Made by a program: the position numbers and the translations under genes. This document shows, in pieces, positions 45,762 through 54,945 of a stretch of DNA of 64,000 bases; position 1 is the stretch's first letter, and every line of letters starts with the position of its first letter. This DNA comes from Burkholderia anthina (GTDB lineage Bacteria; Pseudomonadota; Gammaproteobacteria; Burkholderiales; Burkholderiaceae), in NCBI RefSeq assembly GCF_902498995.1, contig NZ_CABVLY010000018.1, positions 62,001-126,000 of the forward strand, in the 5' to 3' direction. The notes beneath the pieces are model-generated. The model was not told the origin of the DNA and searched no databases. It was given only the letters and a program-made list of their open reading frames with translations.

Positions 45762-48700
45762 TCACGCCGCCACCCCGCTCGCCTGATGCGAGACCAGCCG
45801 CGCATACGCGCCCTGCCGCGCGATCAGTTGCGCATGCGTTCCCGCCTCGATGATCCGGCCGTGCTCGATCACGAGGATCGCGTCGGCATTGCGAACGGTC
45901 GACAGCCGGTGCGCGATGATGACCGACGTGCGCTGTGCCATCAGGTCCTCCAGCGCCGCGCGAATCTGCTGTTCGCTGATCGTGTCGAGATGGGACGTGG
46001 CTTCATCGAGGATCAGCACCGGCGCATCCTTCAGGAACGCGCGCGCGATCGCGACCCGCTGGCGCTGCCCGCCCGACAGTTGCACACCGCGCTCGCCAAC
46101 GCGCGTCGCGAGTCCGTCGGGCAGCCGCGCGACGAAGTCGCCGAGCGCCGCCTGGTCGATCGCGCGCTGCACGTCGGCGGCCGACGCATCGTTTGCCGCG
46201 AGCCGGATGTTCGCTTCGAGCGTGTCGTTGAACAGGTAGGTATCCTGCGCAACGAGTGCGATGTGCCGGCGCAGATCGTCGAGCCGCAGGTCGCGCAGAT
46301 CGACGCCGCCGAGCGTCACGCGCCCGTGCTGCGGATCCCAGAAGCGCAGCAGCAGGCTCGCGACGGTCGACTTGCCCGCGCCCGATGCGCCCACCAGCGC
46401 GACCGTGCTGCCGGGCGGCACCTCGAAACTCACGCGATCGATCGCCGGCACGCTGCGGCCCGGGTACGTGAAACCCGTTTCCTCGAACCGCACGGTCGCA
46501 TTGCCGGACAGCGCATGCGTGCCGTCGACGACCGTCACCGGCTCCTTCTCGAGCGCACGCAAGCGGCGCGTCGACGCGATCGTGTCGGCCAGTTGCCGCG
46601 CGACCTGACCGATCTCCGCAACCGGCATGAACGCGGCCACCGCGACGAGCACCAGCAGCGGCAGCGACTCGTGCGCGAACCAGCCGCGCGCGCAGAGCAG
46701 CGCGCCCAGCGCCGCGACGGCCAGCCCGCCGAGCCCGCTCGCGACTTCGAGCGCGGCGCTTTGCGACGACAGATCGTCGAGCAGCTTCGCGCGCTGCCGC
46801 CGGTACGCATCGGCTTGCGCGACGAACGCGGCGCGACGCCGCTCGATCGCCTGGAACGCGGTGAGCTCCGCGAGGCCCTGGATCGTTTCGGTCAGGTGCG
46901 CGCCGAGCTGGCCGAGCGCTTCGCGCGCACCGGTGCCGAGCCGGTCGACATCGCGCCGCGCCAGCACCGGGGCCAGCCCGGCCCACAGCAGGAACGGCAG
47001 CAGCACCAGCGCGAGCGGCCATGCGATCGACGCGAGCAGCACCAGCACGCCGGCCGGCACCAGCACCGCGACGAACGCGGGTGCGAGCGTATGCGCATAG
47101 AAGTATTCGACGGTCTCGACATCCTGCGTCGCGAGCGCAACCAGGTCGCCGGAACGACGGCGCAGCAACCCGGCCGGCGCGAGCCGTTCGAGCGTCGCGA
47201 ACAGCGCGATACGCATTTCCGCGAGCATCCGGTACGCCATGTCGTGCGCGAGCCACGATTCGAGCCAGTGCAGCACGGCCGCGACCGGCGCGACGACGAG
47301 CAGCGCCGTGACGAGCGCGCCGTTCGCATGCCCGGTCGACACGCCGCCGACCACCAGCGCGCCGATCACGCCGACGCCGATGAATGCGAGCACGCGGCCG
47401 ATCCCGAACAGCACGGTCAGCACGACCTTGCCCGTCCACGGTCGCACGAACCGTAGCAGCGTGCGCAGGGTGTCCGGCCAGCCGATCGTCGCCGCGTCGT
47501 CGTTCAGCGGCCGGACCTGCGGGCCCGATGCGGCACGTGCACCCGTGCCGCCGCCGGCCGCGGCCGTGCCGACGGCTTCGGTCGCCGCTTCGAGCTGCGG
47601 CCCCATCAGCCGGCGATACGGGCCGTCGCGCGCGATCAGTTCGGCATGCGCGCCTTCGTCGACGACACGCCCCTGGTCGAGCACCAGGATGCGGTCCGCG
47701 CCGATCACGCTGGACAGCCGGTGCGCGAGCACCAGCGTCGTGCGGCCGCGCGTGAGCCGGTCGAGCGCCTGCTGGATCAGCGCCTCGTTCTCCGCATCGA
47801 CCGACGACAGCGCCTCGTCGAGCAGCAGGATCGGCGCGTCGCGCAACAGCGCCCGCGCAATGGCGATCCGCTGGCGCTGGCCGCCCGACAGCATGAGCCC
47901 GCGCTCGCCGATGCGCGTCGCGTAGCCTGCGGGCAGCGCCGAGATGAAGTCGTGCGCGTTGGCCGCACGCGCGGCGGCGATCATGTCGGCGTCGCTCGCG
48001 TCGGGACGGCCGAGCCGCAGGTTGTCGGCGACACTGCCGTCGAACAGCGTCGCGTCCTGCGCGACCACGGCAATCATTTCGCGAACCTGGTCGGCGTCGA
48101 GCGCGCGCACGTCGTGGCCGCCGATGCGGATCGCGCCGCCCTGCGCATCGTGCTGGCGCAGCAGCAGACGCACGATGGTCGACTTGCCCGCGCCGCTCGG
48201 GCCGACGATCGCGACCGTCTCGCCTTCGCGGACCGTGAAGCTCAGCGCCGCATGCGCATCCGCGCGCCGTCCCGGATACGCGAAGCTGACGCCGTCGAAC
48301 GCGATCTCCGGCCGCACCTGCGGCACGCGCGCCGCCGCGGCGGCCGGCATCTCGCTGCGGGCATCGAGCAGCGCGTGAATCGCGTTCGCCGCCGACTGGC
48401 CGATCATCCCCTGATGCAGCACCGCGCGCAGGTCGCGCAGCGGCCGGAAGATCTCGCTGCCGGCCATCAGCACGATCAGCAGCGCTTCGAGACTCATGTC
48501 GCCGTGGCGCACGCGCCATGCGCCGACCGCAATGGCCGCCGCCGCGCCGAGCCCGGTGCCGAGATCGGTGAAGAGCCGCGTCAGCAGCCCGAGCGCGAGC
48601 ACCCAGAACGTGCTGTCGGACAGCGCGCGCGCCTTCTCCGCCAGCTTCGCGCCGAACGCGCGGCTCTGGCCGAACGCCTTCAGCGTCGGCAGGCCCTGCA

Positions 48701-49304
48701 CCGCATCGAGAAACTCCTCGCCGAACGCCTTGAACGCCGACGAACGCGCGAGCGCCGCGCGACGATCCGCGCGATGCACGAGCTGCGGCAGCGCGAGCGT
48801 GACGAGCGCCGCGACCAGCAGGACCGCGGCCGTCGGCACGTCCCACCATGCGAGCACCGCGAAGATCATCACCGGCGCGCACGCGGCGATCACGAACTGC
48901 GGCAGGTAGACGCCGAAGAAGGTCTGCAGTTGCTCGACGCCGTCGACGACGGCGAGCATCACGCCGCCCGTGCGCTCGCCGCTGAACCACGCGGGGCCGA
49001 GCGCGGCGATCCGGTCGAACAGCCGCGCGCGCAGCGCGGACTGCACGCGCCCGGCCGTATGCTGCGCGAGCAGCGTGCGGCGATGGTCGAGCCATGCGCG
49101 CAGCAGCACGCAGGCCGCCGTCGCGGCGACGGTTTCGGCGATATCGCGCGCCGGTGCGCCGGAAAACACGAGCGCCAGCACGCGGCCGAGAAACACGAAA
49201 CGCAGGATGCCGACGCCCATCGCGAGCAGCCCGAGCGCGACCGCGGCGGCGACCCGCCCGCGCAATCCCGCCATCATTGCCCATAGTCGTCGGTCGAAAT
49301 ACAT
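45762..49304 (-). CDS. Fused CydDC-like ABC exporter (two permease-ATPase halves)
   Basis: 1180 residues: membrane domain, ATPase, membrane domain, ATPase, a complete transporter in one chain. Walker A motifs (GPSGAGKST, GASGAGKST) and signatures (LSGGQRQR, twice) are intact. The first membrane domain contains the CydD-like FFGVYLPQFVIAA. CydDC exports thiols or haem-related compounds for cytochrome bd assembly, but it is normally two genes, and no cydAB is nearby, so that function is only a suggestion. The start at 49304 has GGAGGG; a Gly/Ala-rich linker of about 30 residues joins the halves. A LysR gene lies divergently. Confidence 0.85.
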   Translation of the reverse strand: MYFDRRLWAMMAGLRGRVAAAVALGLLAMGVGILRFVFLGRVLALVFSGAPARDIAETVAATAACVLLRAWLDHRRTLLAQHTAGRVQSALRARLFDRIAALGPAWFSGERTGGVMLAVVDGVEQLQTFFGVYLPQFVIAACAPVMIFAVLAWWDVPTAAVLLVAALVTLALPQLVHRADRRAALARSSAFKAFGEEFLDAVQGLPTLKAFGQSRAFGAKLAEKARALSDSTFWVLALGLLTRLFTDLGTGLGAAAAIAVGAWRVRHGDMSLEALLIVLMAGSEIFRPLRDLRAVLHQGMIGQSAANAIHALLDARSEMPAAAAARVPQVRPEIAFDGVSFAYPGRRADAHAALSFTVREGETVAIVGPSGAGKSTIVRLLLRQHDAQGGAIRIGGHDVRALDADQVREMIAVVAQDATLFDGSVADNLRLGRPDASDADMIAAARAANAHDFISALPAGYATRIGERGLMLSGGQRQRIAIARALLRDAPILLLDEALSSVDAENEALIQQALDRLTRGRTTLVLAHRLSSVIGADRILVLDQGRVVDEGAHAELIARDGPYRRLMGPQLEAATEAVGTAAAGGGTGARAASGPQVRPLNDDAATIGWPDTLRTLLRFVRPWTGKVVLTVLFGIGRVLAFIGVGVIGALVVGGVSTGHANGALVTALLVVAPVAAVLHWLESWLAHDMAYRMLAEMRIALFATLERLAPAGLLRRRSGDLVALATQDVETVEYFYAHTLAPAFVAVLVPAGVLVLLASIAWPLALVLLPFLLWAGLAPVLARRDVDRLGTGAREALGQLGAHLTETIQGLAELTAFQAIERRRAAFVAQADAYRRQRAKLLDDLSSQSAALEVASGLGGLAVAALGALLCARGWFAHESLPLLVLVAVAAFMPVAEIGQVARQLADTIASTRRLRALEKEPVTVVDGTHALSGNATVRFEETGFTYPGRSVPAIDRVSFEVPPGSTVALVGASGAGKSTVASLLLRFWDPQHGRVTLGGVDLRDLRLDDLRRHIALVAQDTYLFNDTLEANIRLAANDASAADVQRAIDQAALGDFVARLPDGLATRVGERGVQLSGGQRQRVAIARAFLKDAPVLILDEATSHLDTISEQQIRAALEDLMAQRTSVIIAHRLSTVRNADAILVIEHGRIIEAGTHAQLIARQGAYARLVSHQASGVAA

Positions 49305-49390
49305 GAAGCCCTCCGGTCGGTTTTTCGTTGCGGTTTTAGTGACCGGACCAAGGCTACCCGCGCGCCCGACGCGCGGCAAAAGATGATTTT

Positions 49391-49410
49391 TCAACGGGTG
49401 TTGAGTCAAC
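49391..49410. promoter_or_regulatory. Triple TCAAC half-site array at the exporter/LysR divergent promoter
   Basis: TCAAC-GGGT-GTTGA-G-TCAAC gives two overlapping inverted repeats from three half-sites. A TACAAT -10 box follows at once (49411-49416), with TTTTCA 17 bases before it, aimed at the LysR gene. Binding here would block LysR transcription, which suggests autorepression and joint control of the divergent exporter. Confidence 0.5.
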
Positions 49411-49423
49411 TACAATACCCCGC

Positions 49424-50377
49424 ATGTCGCACCTTCCTCCCCTCAGCGCGTTGCGTGCTTTCGAGGCGGCCGTCCGCCTCGGCGGGTTCGCGCGCGCGGC
49501 GGCCGAGCTGAACGTGTCGACCAGCGCGATCAGTCACCAGATCCGCGCGCTCGAGGAATCGCTGGGGGCTCGGCTGCTCGAACGCAGCACGGGGCTCGGC
49601 GGCATCGGCCTCACCCCGGCGGGCGCGCGCCTGCTGCCGGCCGTCAGCGATGCGCTGTCGAAGCTGACCGACGCGTGCGCCGAGATTCGCGGCACCGCCA
49701 CGCAACGGCTCACGGTGTCCGCCAACGCGCCGTTTTCGTCGATGTGGCTCGCGCGCCGTCTCGCCGAATTCTCGTCGCTCCACCCTGAAACGCCGCTGCA
49801 CGCCGTCGTGGTCGACGACGAACCGGACTTCGCGCGCAGCGGTGTCGATCTTGCGATCGTGCACGTGCCCGCGCATCGGCTGCGCGCCGACGACGACATC
49901 CTGATACGGGAAACCGTGTTCCCCGTCTGCAGCCCCGAGCTGTTCCCGTACGCATCGGGGTACGTGTGCCGCTCGCGGCTGTTGCAGGAGATGCACGAGG
50001 ACAGCCCCGAGATCGACTGGCGCAACTGGGCGTCGGCGTTCGGATTGCCGGGCGATTTCGAAACGAAGATCGTCCGCTACAGCAGCTTCAGCCAGGTGAT
50101 CGGCGCGGCGGTCGGCGGCGCGGGCATCGCGCTCGGCCGCGTGCCGCTGATCGAGCCCGAACTGCGCAGCGGCCGCCTCGTGCCGCTGGTGCCGGGCCTC
50201 GCGCGCGATGCGTCATGGCGCTTCGTGCTGCGCCGCAATCCGTCGACGCGGCACCGGCTGCTCGATCCGTTGATCGCGTTCCTGCATCGCGAAGCGGATG
50301 CACCGCCGTTCAATATCGCGAAGATCGTTGCGCCCGCATCCAACGACAACCATGCGCGCGGCGCGGGCGGCGCATGA
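49424..50377 (+). CDS. LysR-type regulator, GcvA-like
   Basis: A 317-residue LysR regulator with helix-turn-helix PPLSALRAFEAAVRLGGFARAAAELNVS and TSAISHQIRALEE in the first 50 residues, and a full effector domain (LTVSANAPFSSMWLARRLAEF). It is divergent from the large ABC exporter, and the promoter region of 119 bp carries a TCAAC array. It is the likely regulator of that exporter. The -10 box ends only eight bases before the ATG, so the transcript may be leaderless. Confidence 0.87.
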   Translation: MSHLPPLSALRAFEAAVRLGGFARAAAELNVSTSAISHQIRALEESLGARLLERSTGLGGIGLTPAGARLLPAVSDALSKLTDACAEIRGTATQRLTVSANAPFSSMWLARRLAEFSSLHPETPLHAVVVDDEPDFARSGVDLAIVHVPAHRLRADDDILIRETVFPVCSPELFPYASGYVCRSRLLQEMHEDSPEIDWRNWASAFGLPGDFETKIVRYSSFSQVIGAAVGGAGIALGRVPLIEPELRSGRLVPLVPGLARDASWRFVLRRNPSTRHRLLDPLIAFLHREADAPPFNIAKIVAPASNDNHARGAGGA

Positions 50378-50419
50378 CGCGCCGGCACGCGAAGCCGCTG
50401 CCGGCCGCCCGTCATCGCG

Positions 50420-50791
50420 TCACGGCGTAGCGAAGAACAGCGCGACGACGCAGGCCATGCCGGCGAACCACACGAGCGAGCGCAGCGACGCCCAGTTCAG
50501 CAGATACATCAACGCATAGACGATGCGGGTCGCGACGAACGCCATCGCGAGCTGGTCGACGTGGTGCGCGTTCGCGCCGTTGTGCCATGCCACGACCAAT
50601 GCAGCGGTGAACAGCGCCAGCGCTTCCCACGCATTCTGATGCGCGGCCTGGGCCCGCGCACGCCAGCCGGCGAGCTTCGCCAGGTACTCGCGCGGCGCAT
50701 GGTTGTCGTAACCCTTGCGGGCCTTGGCCAGGAACGTCATCGGGAACGGCAACAGCGCCACGATGAACAAGCACAGCTGGGACGTCGTCAT
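50420..50791 (-). CDS. MAPEG-family membrane protein
   Basis: A 123-residue protein with four hydrophobic helices in the MAPEG layout (LCLFIVALLPFPMTFLAKARKGYDNHAPREYLAKLAG, with the conserved N/E/R region between helices 1 and 2; only part is quoted as a continuous family block, centred on RKGYDNHAPREY). Bacterial members are small integral membrane proteins related to microsomal glutathione transferases; their roles are mostly unproven. The ATG at 50791 is preceded by GGAGGAGA. Single gene, converging on the LysR gene at 49424. Confidence 0.83.
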   Translation of the reverse strand: MTTSQLCLFIVALLPFPMTFLAKARKGYDNHAPREYLAKLAGWRARAQAAHQNAWEALALFTAALVVAWHNGANAHHVDQLAMAFVATRIVYALMYLLNWASLRSLVWFAGMACVVALFFATP

Positions 50792-51094
50792 CAAAGTCTC
50801 CTCCTTTATGATTACATTGTTCAATGACATGATCGCTGGAAGCTTAGCATTGCGCCGCGCCGATCGCGCACCGGTTTTCTAGACGGGAGACTCGGCACCG
50901 GCGGCCGGCGGAAGCCGCGATGGCAAGGGGCCGGCGCCCAACATTCCACCAAATCGTCGACAAATACGTTAATTAAAACTGGTCGAACACCAATAAGATA
51001 GCGCTCAACACTGGCTCGGCGCGTTGCCGCGCGAGCCTGCCGCCCCGAATCGCGCCGCCGCGCGCACCGAACGACTTTCGACCCGAGCCCGCCC
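50792..51094. other. 303-bp intergenic region upstream of the alanine racemase gene
   Basis: No gene is seen. Positions 50960-51000 are AT-rich and are the best place for the racemase promoter, although no clean -35/-10 pair could be chosen. The part near 50800 serves the divergent MAPEG gene. Confidence 0.5.
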
Positions 51095-52216
51095 ATGCCC
51101 CGTCCCATCGTCGCCCATATCCGTCCTGACGCCGTCCGCCACAACCTCGACTTCATCCGCCGCACCGCCGCGCAGTCGCGCGTGTGGGCCGTGGTCAAGG
51201 CCAACGCATACGGTCACGGAATCGAGCGCATCTATCCGGGCCTCGCGGCCGCCGACGGCATCGCGCTGCTCGATCTCGACGAAGCCGTGCGCGTGCGCGA
51301 GCTCGGCTGGGACAAGCCGGTGCTGCTGCTCGAAGGAATCTTCGAGCCGGCCGACGTCGAACTCGCCGATCGCCACCGGCTGACGGTGGCCGTGCACTGC
51401 GACCAGCAGCTCGATCTGCTGATCGCCGCGAAGCCGCAGCAGCCGATCGACATCCAGCTCAAGATGAACTCCGGGATGAACCGGCTCGGCTACCGGCCGC
51501 ACGCATTCCGCGCCGTATGGGAACGCGCGGCGAGCGTGCCGTCGATCGGCAAGATCACGCTGATGATGCATTTCGCGAATGCCGACGAAGGCGAAGTCGA
51601 CTGGCAGCTCGAGCAGTTCGATGCGGCCACCGCCGGAATTCCGGGCGAGCGCTCGGCATCGAATTCGGCGGCCGTGCTGTGGCATCCGCGCGCGCATCGC
51701 GACTGGGTGCGGCCCGGTACGATCCTGTACGGCGCATCACCGACCGGTGCGGCGCGGCACATCGCCGACACGCCGCTGATGGCCGCGATGACGCTCACCA
51801 GCAAGATCATCGGCGTGCAGACGCTCGCGCCGGAAGAAACCGTCGGCTACGGCCGCCGCTTCACGGCGGACCAGCCGATGCGGATCGGCGTCGTCGCGTG
51901 CGGCTACGCGGACGGCTATCCGCGCCATGCGCCGACCGGCACGCCGATCGCGGTGGACGGCGTGATGACACGCGTCGTCGGCCGCGTGTCGATGGACATG
52001 CTGACCGTCGACCTGACGCCGTGCCCGCAGGCAGGCATCGGGTCGAGCGTCGAGCTGTGGGGCGATCGGGTGAAGGTCGACGACGTCGCGGAAGCCAGCG
52101 GCACGATCGGCTACGAGCTGATGTGCGCGCTCGCGCGCCGCGTGCCGGTCGTGATCGTGCCGCCGGGCGCGTCGACGGCCGAGCCGGCGCTGCGCACGGG
52201 CAGCTACGGGCGCTAG
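51095..52216 (+). CDS. alr: Alanine racemase
   Basis: A 373-residue PLP enzyme that interconverts L- and D-alanine for peptidoglycan. The cofactor lysine is K35 in the signature [19 protein letters not shown] and the second catalytic region ETVGYGRRF followed by [10 protein letters not shown] are typical. The length is that of Alr/DadX. No dadA amino-acid dehydrogenase is adjacent, which favours a biosynthetic Alr over catabolic DadX, though this is weak evidence. A hairpin with a T-rich tail lies about 90 bases after the stop. Confidence 0.95.
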   Translation: MPRPIVAHIRPDAVRHNLDFIRRTAAQSRVWAVVKANAYGHGIERIYPGLAAADGIALLDLDEAVRVRELGWDKPVLLLEGIFEPADVELADRHRLTVAVHCDQQLDLLIAAKPQQPIDIQLKMNSGMNRLGYRPHAFRAVWERAASVPSIGKITLMMHFANADEGEVDWQLEQFDAATAGIPGERSASNSAAVLWHPRAHRDWVRPGTILYGASPTGAARHIADTPLMAAMTLTSKIIGVQTLAPEETVGYGRRFTADQPMRIGVVACGYADGYPRHAPTGTPIAVDGVMTRVVGRVSMDMLTVDLTPCPQAGIGSSVELWGDRVKVDDVAEASGTIGYELMCALARRVPVVIVPPGASTAEPALRTGSYGR

Positions 52217-52302
52217 CGTACGCAGGCACGCAAGCACGCAGGTCGCGGATGCGGCGGCACGCTCGCGCGTCGTCGCGCATCCGTGTCTTCCGGGCACATG
52301 TG

Positions 52303-52327
52303 CGGGCCGCCGTTCACGAGCGGCCCG
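52303..52327 (+). terminator. Probable terminator downstream of alr
   Basis: CGGGCCGC (52303-52310) pairs with GCGGCCCG (52320-52327) around a nine-base loop and is followed by TTTGTCTT. The T run is imperfect. It lies between alr and the converging crotonase gene. Confidence 0.5.
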
Positions 52328-52417
52328 TTTGTCTTCACGACTCTCGATGCGACGAAGCGTGCGGGACGCAAGCCCCTCCGACGAGAATGCGCATCCGCCC
52401 TGCCGCTGCGCGACGCG

Positions 52418-53212
52418 CTACGAACGCCACGTCGGCTGGCGCTTCTCCAGGAACGCGTCGATCCCCTCGCCGGCATCCTCTTCCATCATGTTGCGCGCCA
52501 TCACGTCGCCCGCGAACGCGTACGCGTCGTCGAGCGGCAACTCGCGCTGCCGGTAGAACATCTGCTTGCCGTAACGCACCGCCGCCGGGCTCTTCGCGAC
52601 GATTTCCGCGACCTTGCGCGCGACGGCCGCGTCGAGCGCATCCTCGGGCACCGCTTCGTTGACGAGCCCCCACGCGGCGGCCGTCGCCGCATCGACGAAA
52701 CGCCCGGTGACGAGCATGTCGAACGCGCGCTTCGCCGATACGTTGCGGCTCAGCGCGACGGAAGGCGTCGAACAGAACAGCCCGACGTTGATGCCCGATA
52801 CCGCGAAGCGCGCGGTGTCGGCCGCGATCGCGAGATCGCACGCGGCGACGAGCTGGCAGCCGGCCGCCGTCGCGATGCCGTGCACGCGCGCGATCACCGG
52901 CACCGGCAATGCGCGCATCGCGAGCATCACGCGGCTGCATTGCGCGAACAGCGCGCGGTAGTAATCGAGCTCGGGCTTGCTGCGCATCTGCCGCAGATCG
53001 TGGCCCGCGCAGAACGCCTTGCCTTGCGCGGCCAGCACGACGCAGCGCACGCGCGGATCGGCGGCCAGCGAATCGAATGCGTCCTGCAGGCTCGCCAGCA
53101 TCGCCTCCGACAGCGCGTTGAACTGCTGCGGCCGATTGAGTCGCAGCGTAACGACGCCGTCGCGGTCTTCACGCAGCAGGATCGGCTCGGGTGTCTCGTG
53201 ACGGGTTTCCAT
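52418..53212 (-). CDS. Crotonase-fold protein, ECHDC3-like, lacking hydratase glutamates
   Basis: A 264-residue crotonase-superfamily protein. The oxyanion-hole motif GKAFCAGHDLRQM is good. In active enoyl-CoA hydratases the stretch AGCELAxxCD carries a catalytic glutamate; here it reads AAGCQLVAACD, and the second glutamate site reads PGVNVG-like SGINVGLFCSTPSVAL. This pattern is that of ECHDC3, a family of unknown reaction. The start at 53212 has GGAG five bases upstream. Classical hydratase activity is unlikely. Single gene near the DHA2 pump (172-bp gap). Confidence 0.82.
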   Translation of the reverse strand: METRHETPEPILLREDRDGVVTLRLNRPQQFNALSEAMLASLQDAFDSLAADPRVRCVVLAAQGKAFCAGHDLRQMRSKPELDYYRALFAQCSRVMLAMRALPVPVIARVHGIATAAGCQLVAACDLAIAADTARFAVSGINVGLFCSTPSVALSRNVSAKRAFDMLVTGRFVDAATAAAWGLVNEAVPEDALDAAVARKVAEIVAKSPAAVRYGKQMFYRQRELPLDDAYAFAGDVMARNMMEEDAGEGIDAFLEKRQPTWRS

Positions 53213-53384
53213 GATGCTCCGCTCGCAGGGTTCGATCGTCGCAAACGGGCGGCGCCCGCCCGATTCGCGACTCACACGATCACGAATCGTCCTCCACATT
53301 GCGCGCGACGTCCAGCGGGGCCGACCGGCGGCCATCCGAAGCACGCTTGTGCGCGACCGCATGGCGAAGCGCACGCCTCGCGCG

Positions 53385-54833
53385 TCACGTCTGCCCGCGC
53401 GCCGGCTTCGCGATCCGTGCGCCGGCCATCAGCGCGACCAGCGCAGCGACCGCGTACGCGGTGAAACCGAGCACCGCGACCGCGCGCAGCGCCGCCGCCG
53501 GATTCGGCAACAGCATCGTCGCGGCGCCCGCGAACGCGACGCCGAACAAGCTCCCTGCCTGCCGCGCCGCATTGAGAAACCCCGATGCGACACCGGCCGC
53601 GTCCGCCGGCACCTGTTCGAGCACGGTCGCGATCATCGGCGGCACGGACAACGCGGTGCCGGTGCCGAACGCCGCCATCGCCGCCCACGCAACGGGCCAC
53701 GGCGCGCGCATCGTCAGCGCGGCCGCGAGCGCCGGCACGGCGCACGTGGCGAGCATCAGCCCGCCGGCCATCAGTTGCGTCGCGCCGGCCTGTCCGTGCA
53801 GCCTGCCCGACAGCACGTTGCCGAGCGACAGGCTCAAGGCGAGCGGCAACAGCATCAGCCCGGTCTGCCGCGCATTCAGCCCGAGGCCGCCGTGCAGGTA
53901 CAGGCTCAGGATGAACAGCAGCGCGAAATAGCCGACATAGACCAGCGTGCCCATCAGATTCATCGCAACGAACACGCGATTGCGAAACCACGCGAGCGGC
54001 ACCATCGGATCGGCGGCGCGCCGCTCGACGACGATCAGCACTGCGCAAGCGAGCGCCGCAACCAGCAGCGCGACCAGCACGTCCGTCGCGCGCGGGCCGT
54101 GCGTCGGCATGTCGATCGCGGCGAAGCACAGCGCACCGAGCGCCGTCACGCTGGCGAACTGACCGGCCCAGTCGAAGCGGCGCGCGGCGCGTCGGCCCGA
54201 CCCACGCACCAGCATCGCCGCGCCGATCAGCGCCAGCGCGCCGGTCGGCACATTGACGAGGAACGCGCTGCGCCAGCCGAAATCCTCCACCAGCACACCG
54301 CCCAGCACCGGCCCGACGGACGCCGCCACCGACGCGATGCTCGCCCAGACCGCGATCGCCCGCGCCCGCTCGGCCGGCACGTCGAACGTGTTGCGCACGA
54401 TCGCGAGCGAGGCGGGCAGAAACAGCGCCGCCCCCACGCCCTGCACGAAGCGCGCGGCGACGAGCACCGTCACGGACGGCGCGAAACCACATCCCGCCGA
54501 TGCCAGGATGAACAGCGCGAGGCCCGCGAGATACGCGTGCTTCGCGCCGAACCGGTCGGACAGCACGCCGCCCGCGAGGATCAACGCGGCGAAGCTGAGT
54601 GTGTACGCATCGACGATCCATGCAAGCCCCGCGACCGTCGCGCCGAGGTTCAGGCGCATCGCCGGCAGCGCGACGTTGACGATCGTCGAATCGAGTACGG
54701 CCATGAACATCCCGATCGCGACGAGCGCCAGCGTGAAGCGGCGTTCGCGCGCGGTCGGCCGTCCGGCCGTCGTCGGCGCGGCGACGGGTACAGGGGTGCG
54801 GGCAGAAGTGCAACGGGACGTGCAATCGGTCAT
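53385..54833 (-). CDS. DHA2-family multidrug efflux transporter
   Basis: A 482-residue 14-helix major facilitator exporter. Helix 1 has MAVLDSTIVNVALPAM, motif A is GGVLSDRFGAKHAYL and motif C is GPVLGGVLVEDFGW. The ATG at 54833 has GGAG seven bases upstream; the first 30 residues are a polar Thr/Pro/Ala tail. A LysR gene lies divergently across 112 bp, so induction by a LysR effector is likely. It is only distantly similar to the EmrB-type pump at 618. Confidence 0.9.
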   Translation of the reverse strand: MTDCTSRCTSARTPVPVAAPTTAGRPTARERRFTLALVAIGMFMAVLDSTIVNVALPAMRLNLGATVAGLAWIVDAYTLSFAALILAGGVLSDRFGAKHAYLAGLALFILASAGCGFAPSVTVLVAARFVQGVGAALFLPASLAIVRNTFDVPAERARAIAVWASIASVAASVGPVLGGVLVEDFGWRSAFLVNVPTGALALIGAAMLVRGSGRRAARRFDWAGQFASVTALGALCFAAIDMPTHGPRATDVLVALLVAALACAVLIVVERRAADPMVPLAWFRNRVFVAMNLMGTLVYVGYFALLFILSLYLHGGLGLNARQTGLMLLPLALSLSLGNVLSGRLHGQAGATQLMAGGLMLATCAVPALAAALTMRAPWPVAWAAMAAFGTGTALSVPPMIATVLEQVPADAAGVASGFLNAARQAGSLFGVAFAGAATMLLPNPAAALRAVAVLGFTAYAVAALVALMAGARIAKPARGQT

Positions 54834-54875
54834 GAGAACTCCAGGCTGATGCCGTGAGTCTAGGAACCGCACACC

Positions 54876-54921
54876 ATGCAGAAAAGTGGTAATTTCGCAT
54901 TATCGTGATGCAGAAATGCAT
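54876..54921. promoter_or_regulatory. Repeated ATGCAGAAA motifs in the LysR/DHA2 divergent promoter
   Basis: ATGCAGAAA occurs at 54876-54884 and again at 54908-54916; the second copy continues as ATGCA-GAAA-TGCAT (perfect arms), and TTTCGCAT at 54893-54900 is an inverted partner of the first. Such clustered dyads are usual for LysR tetramers that control a divergent gene pair. Confidence 0.5.
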
Positions 54922-54945
54922 CCACCTGCCTGACGGAGTCCGCTG

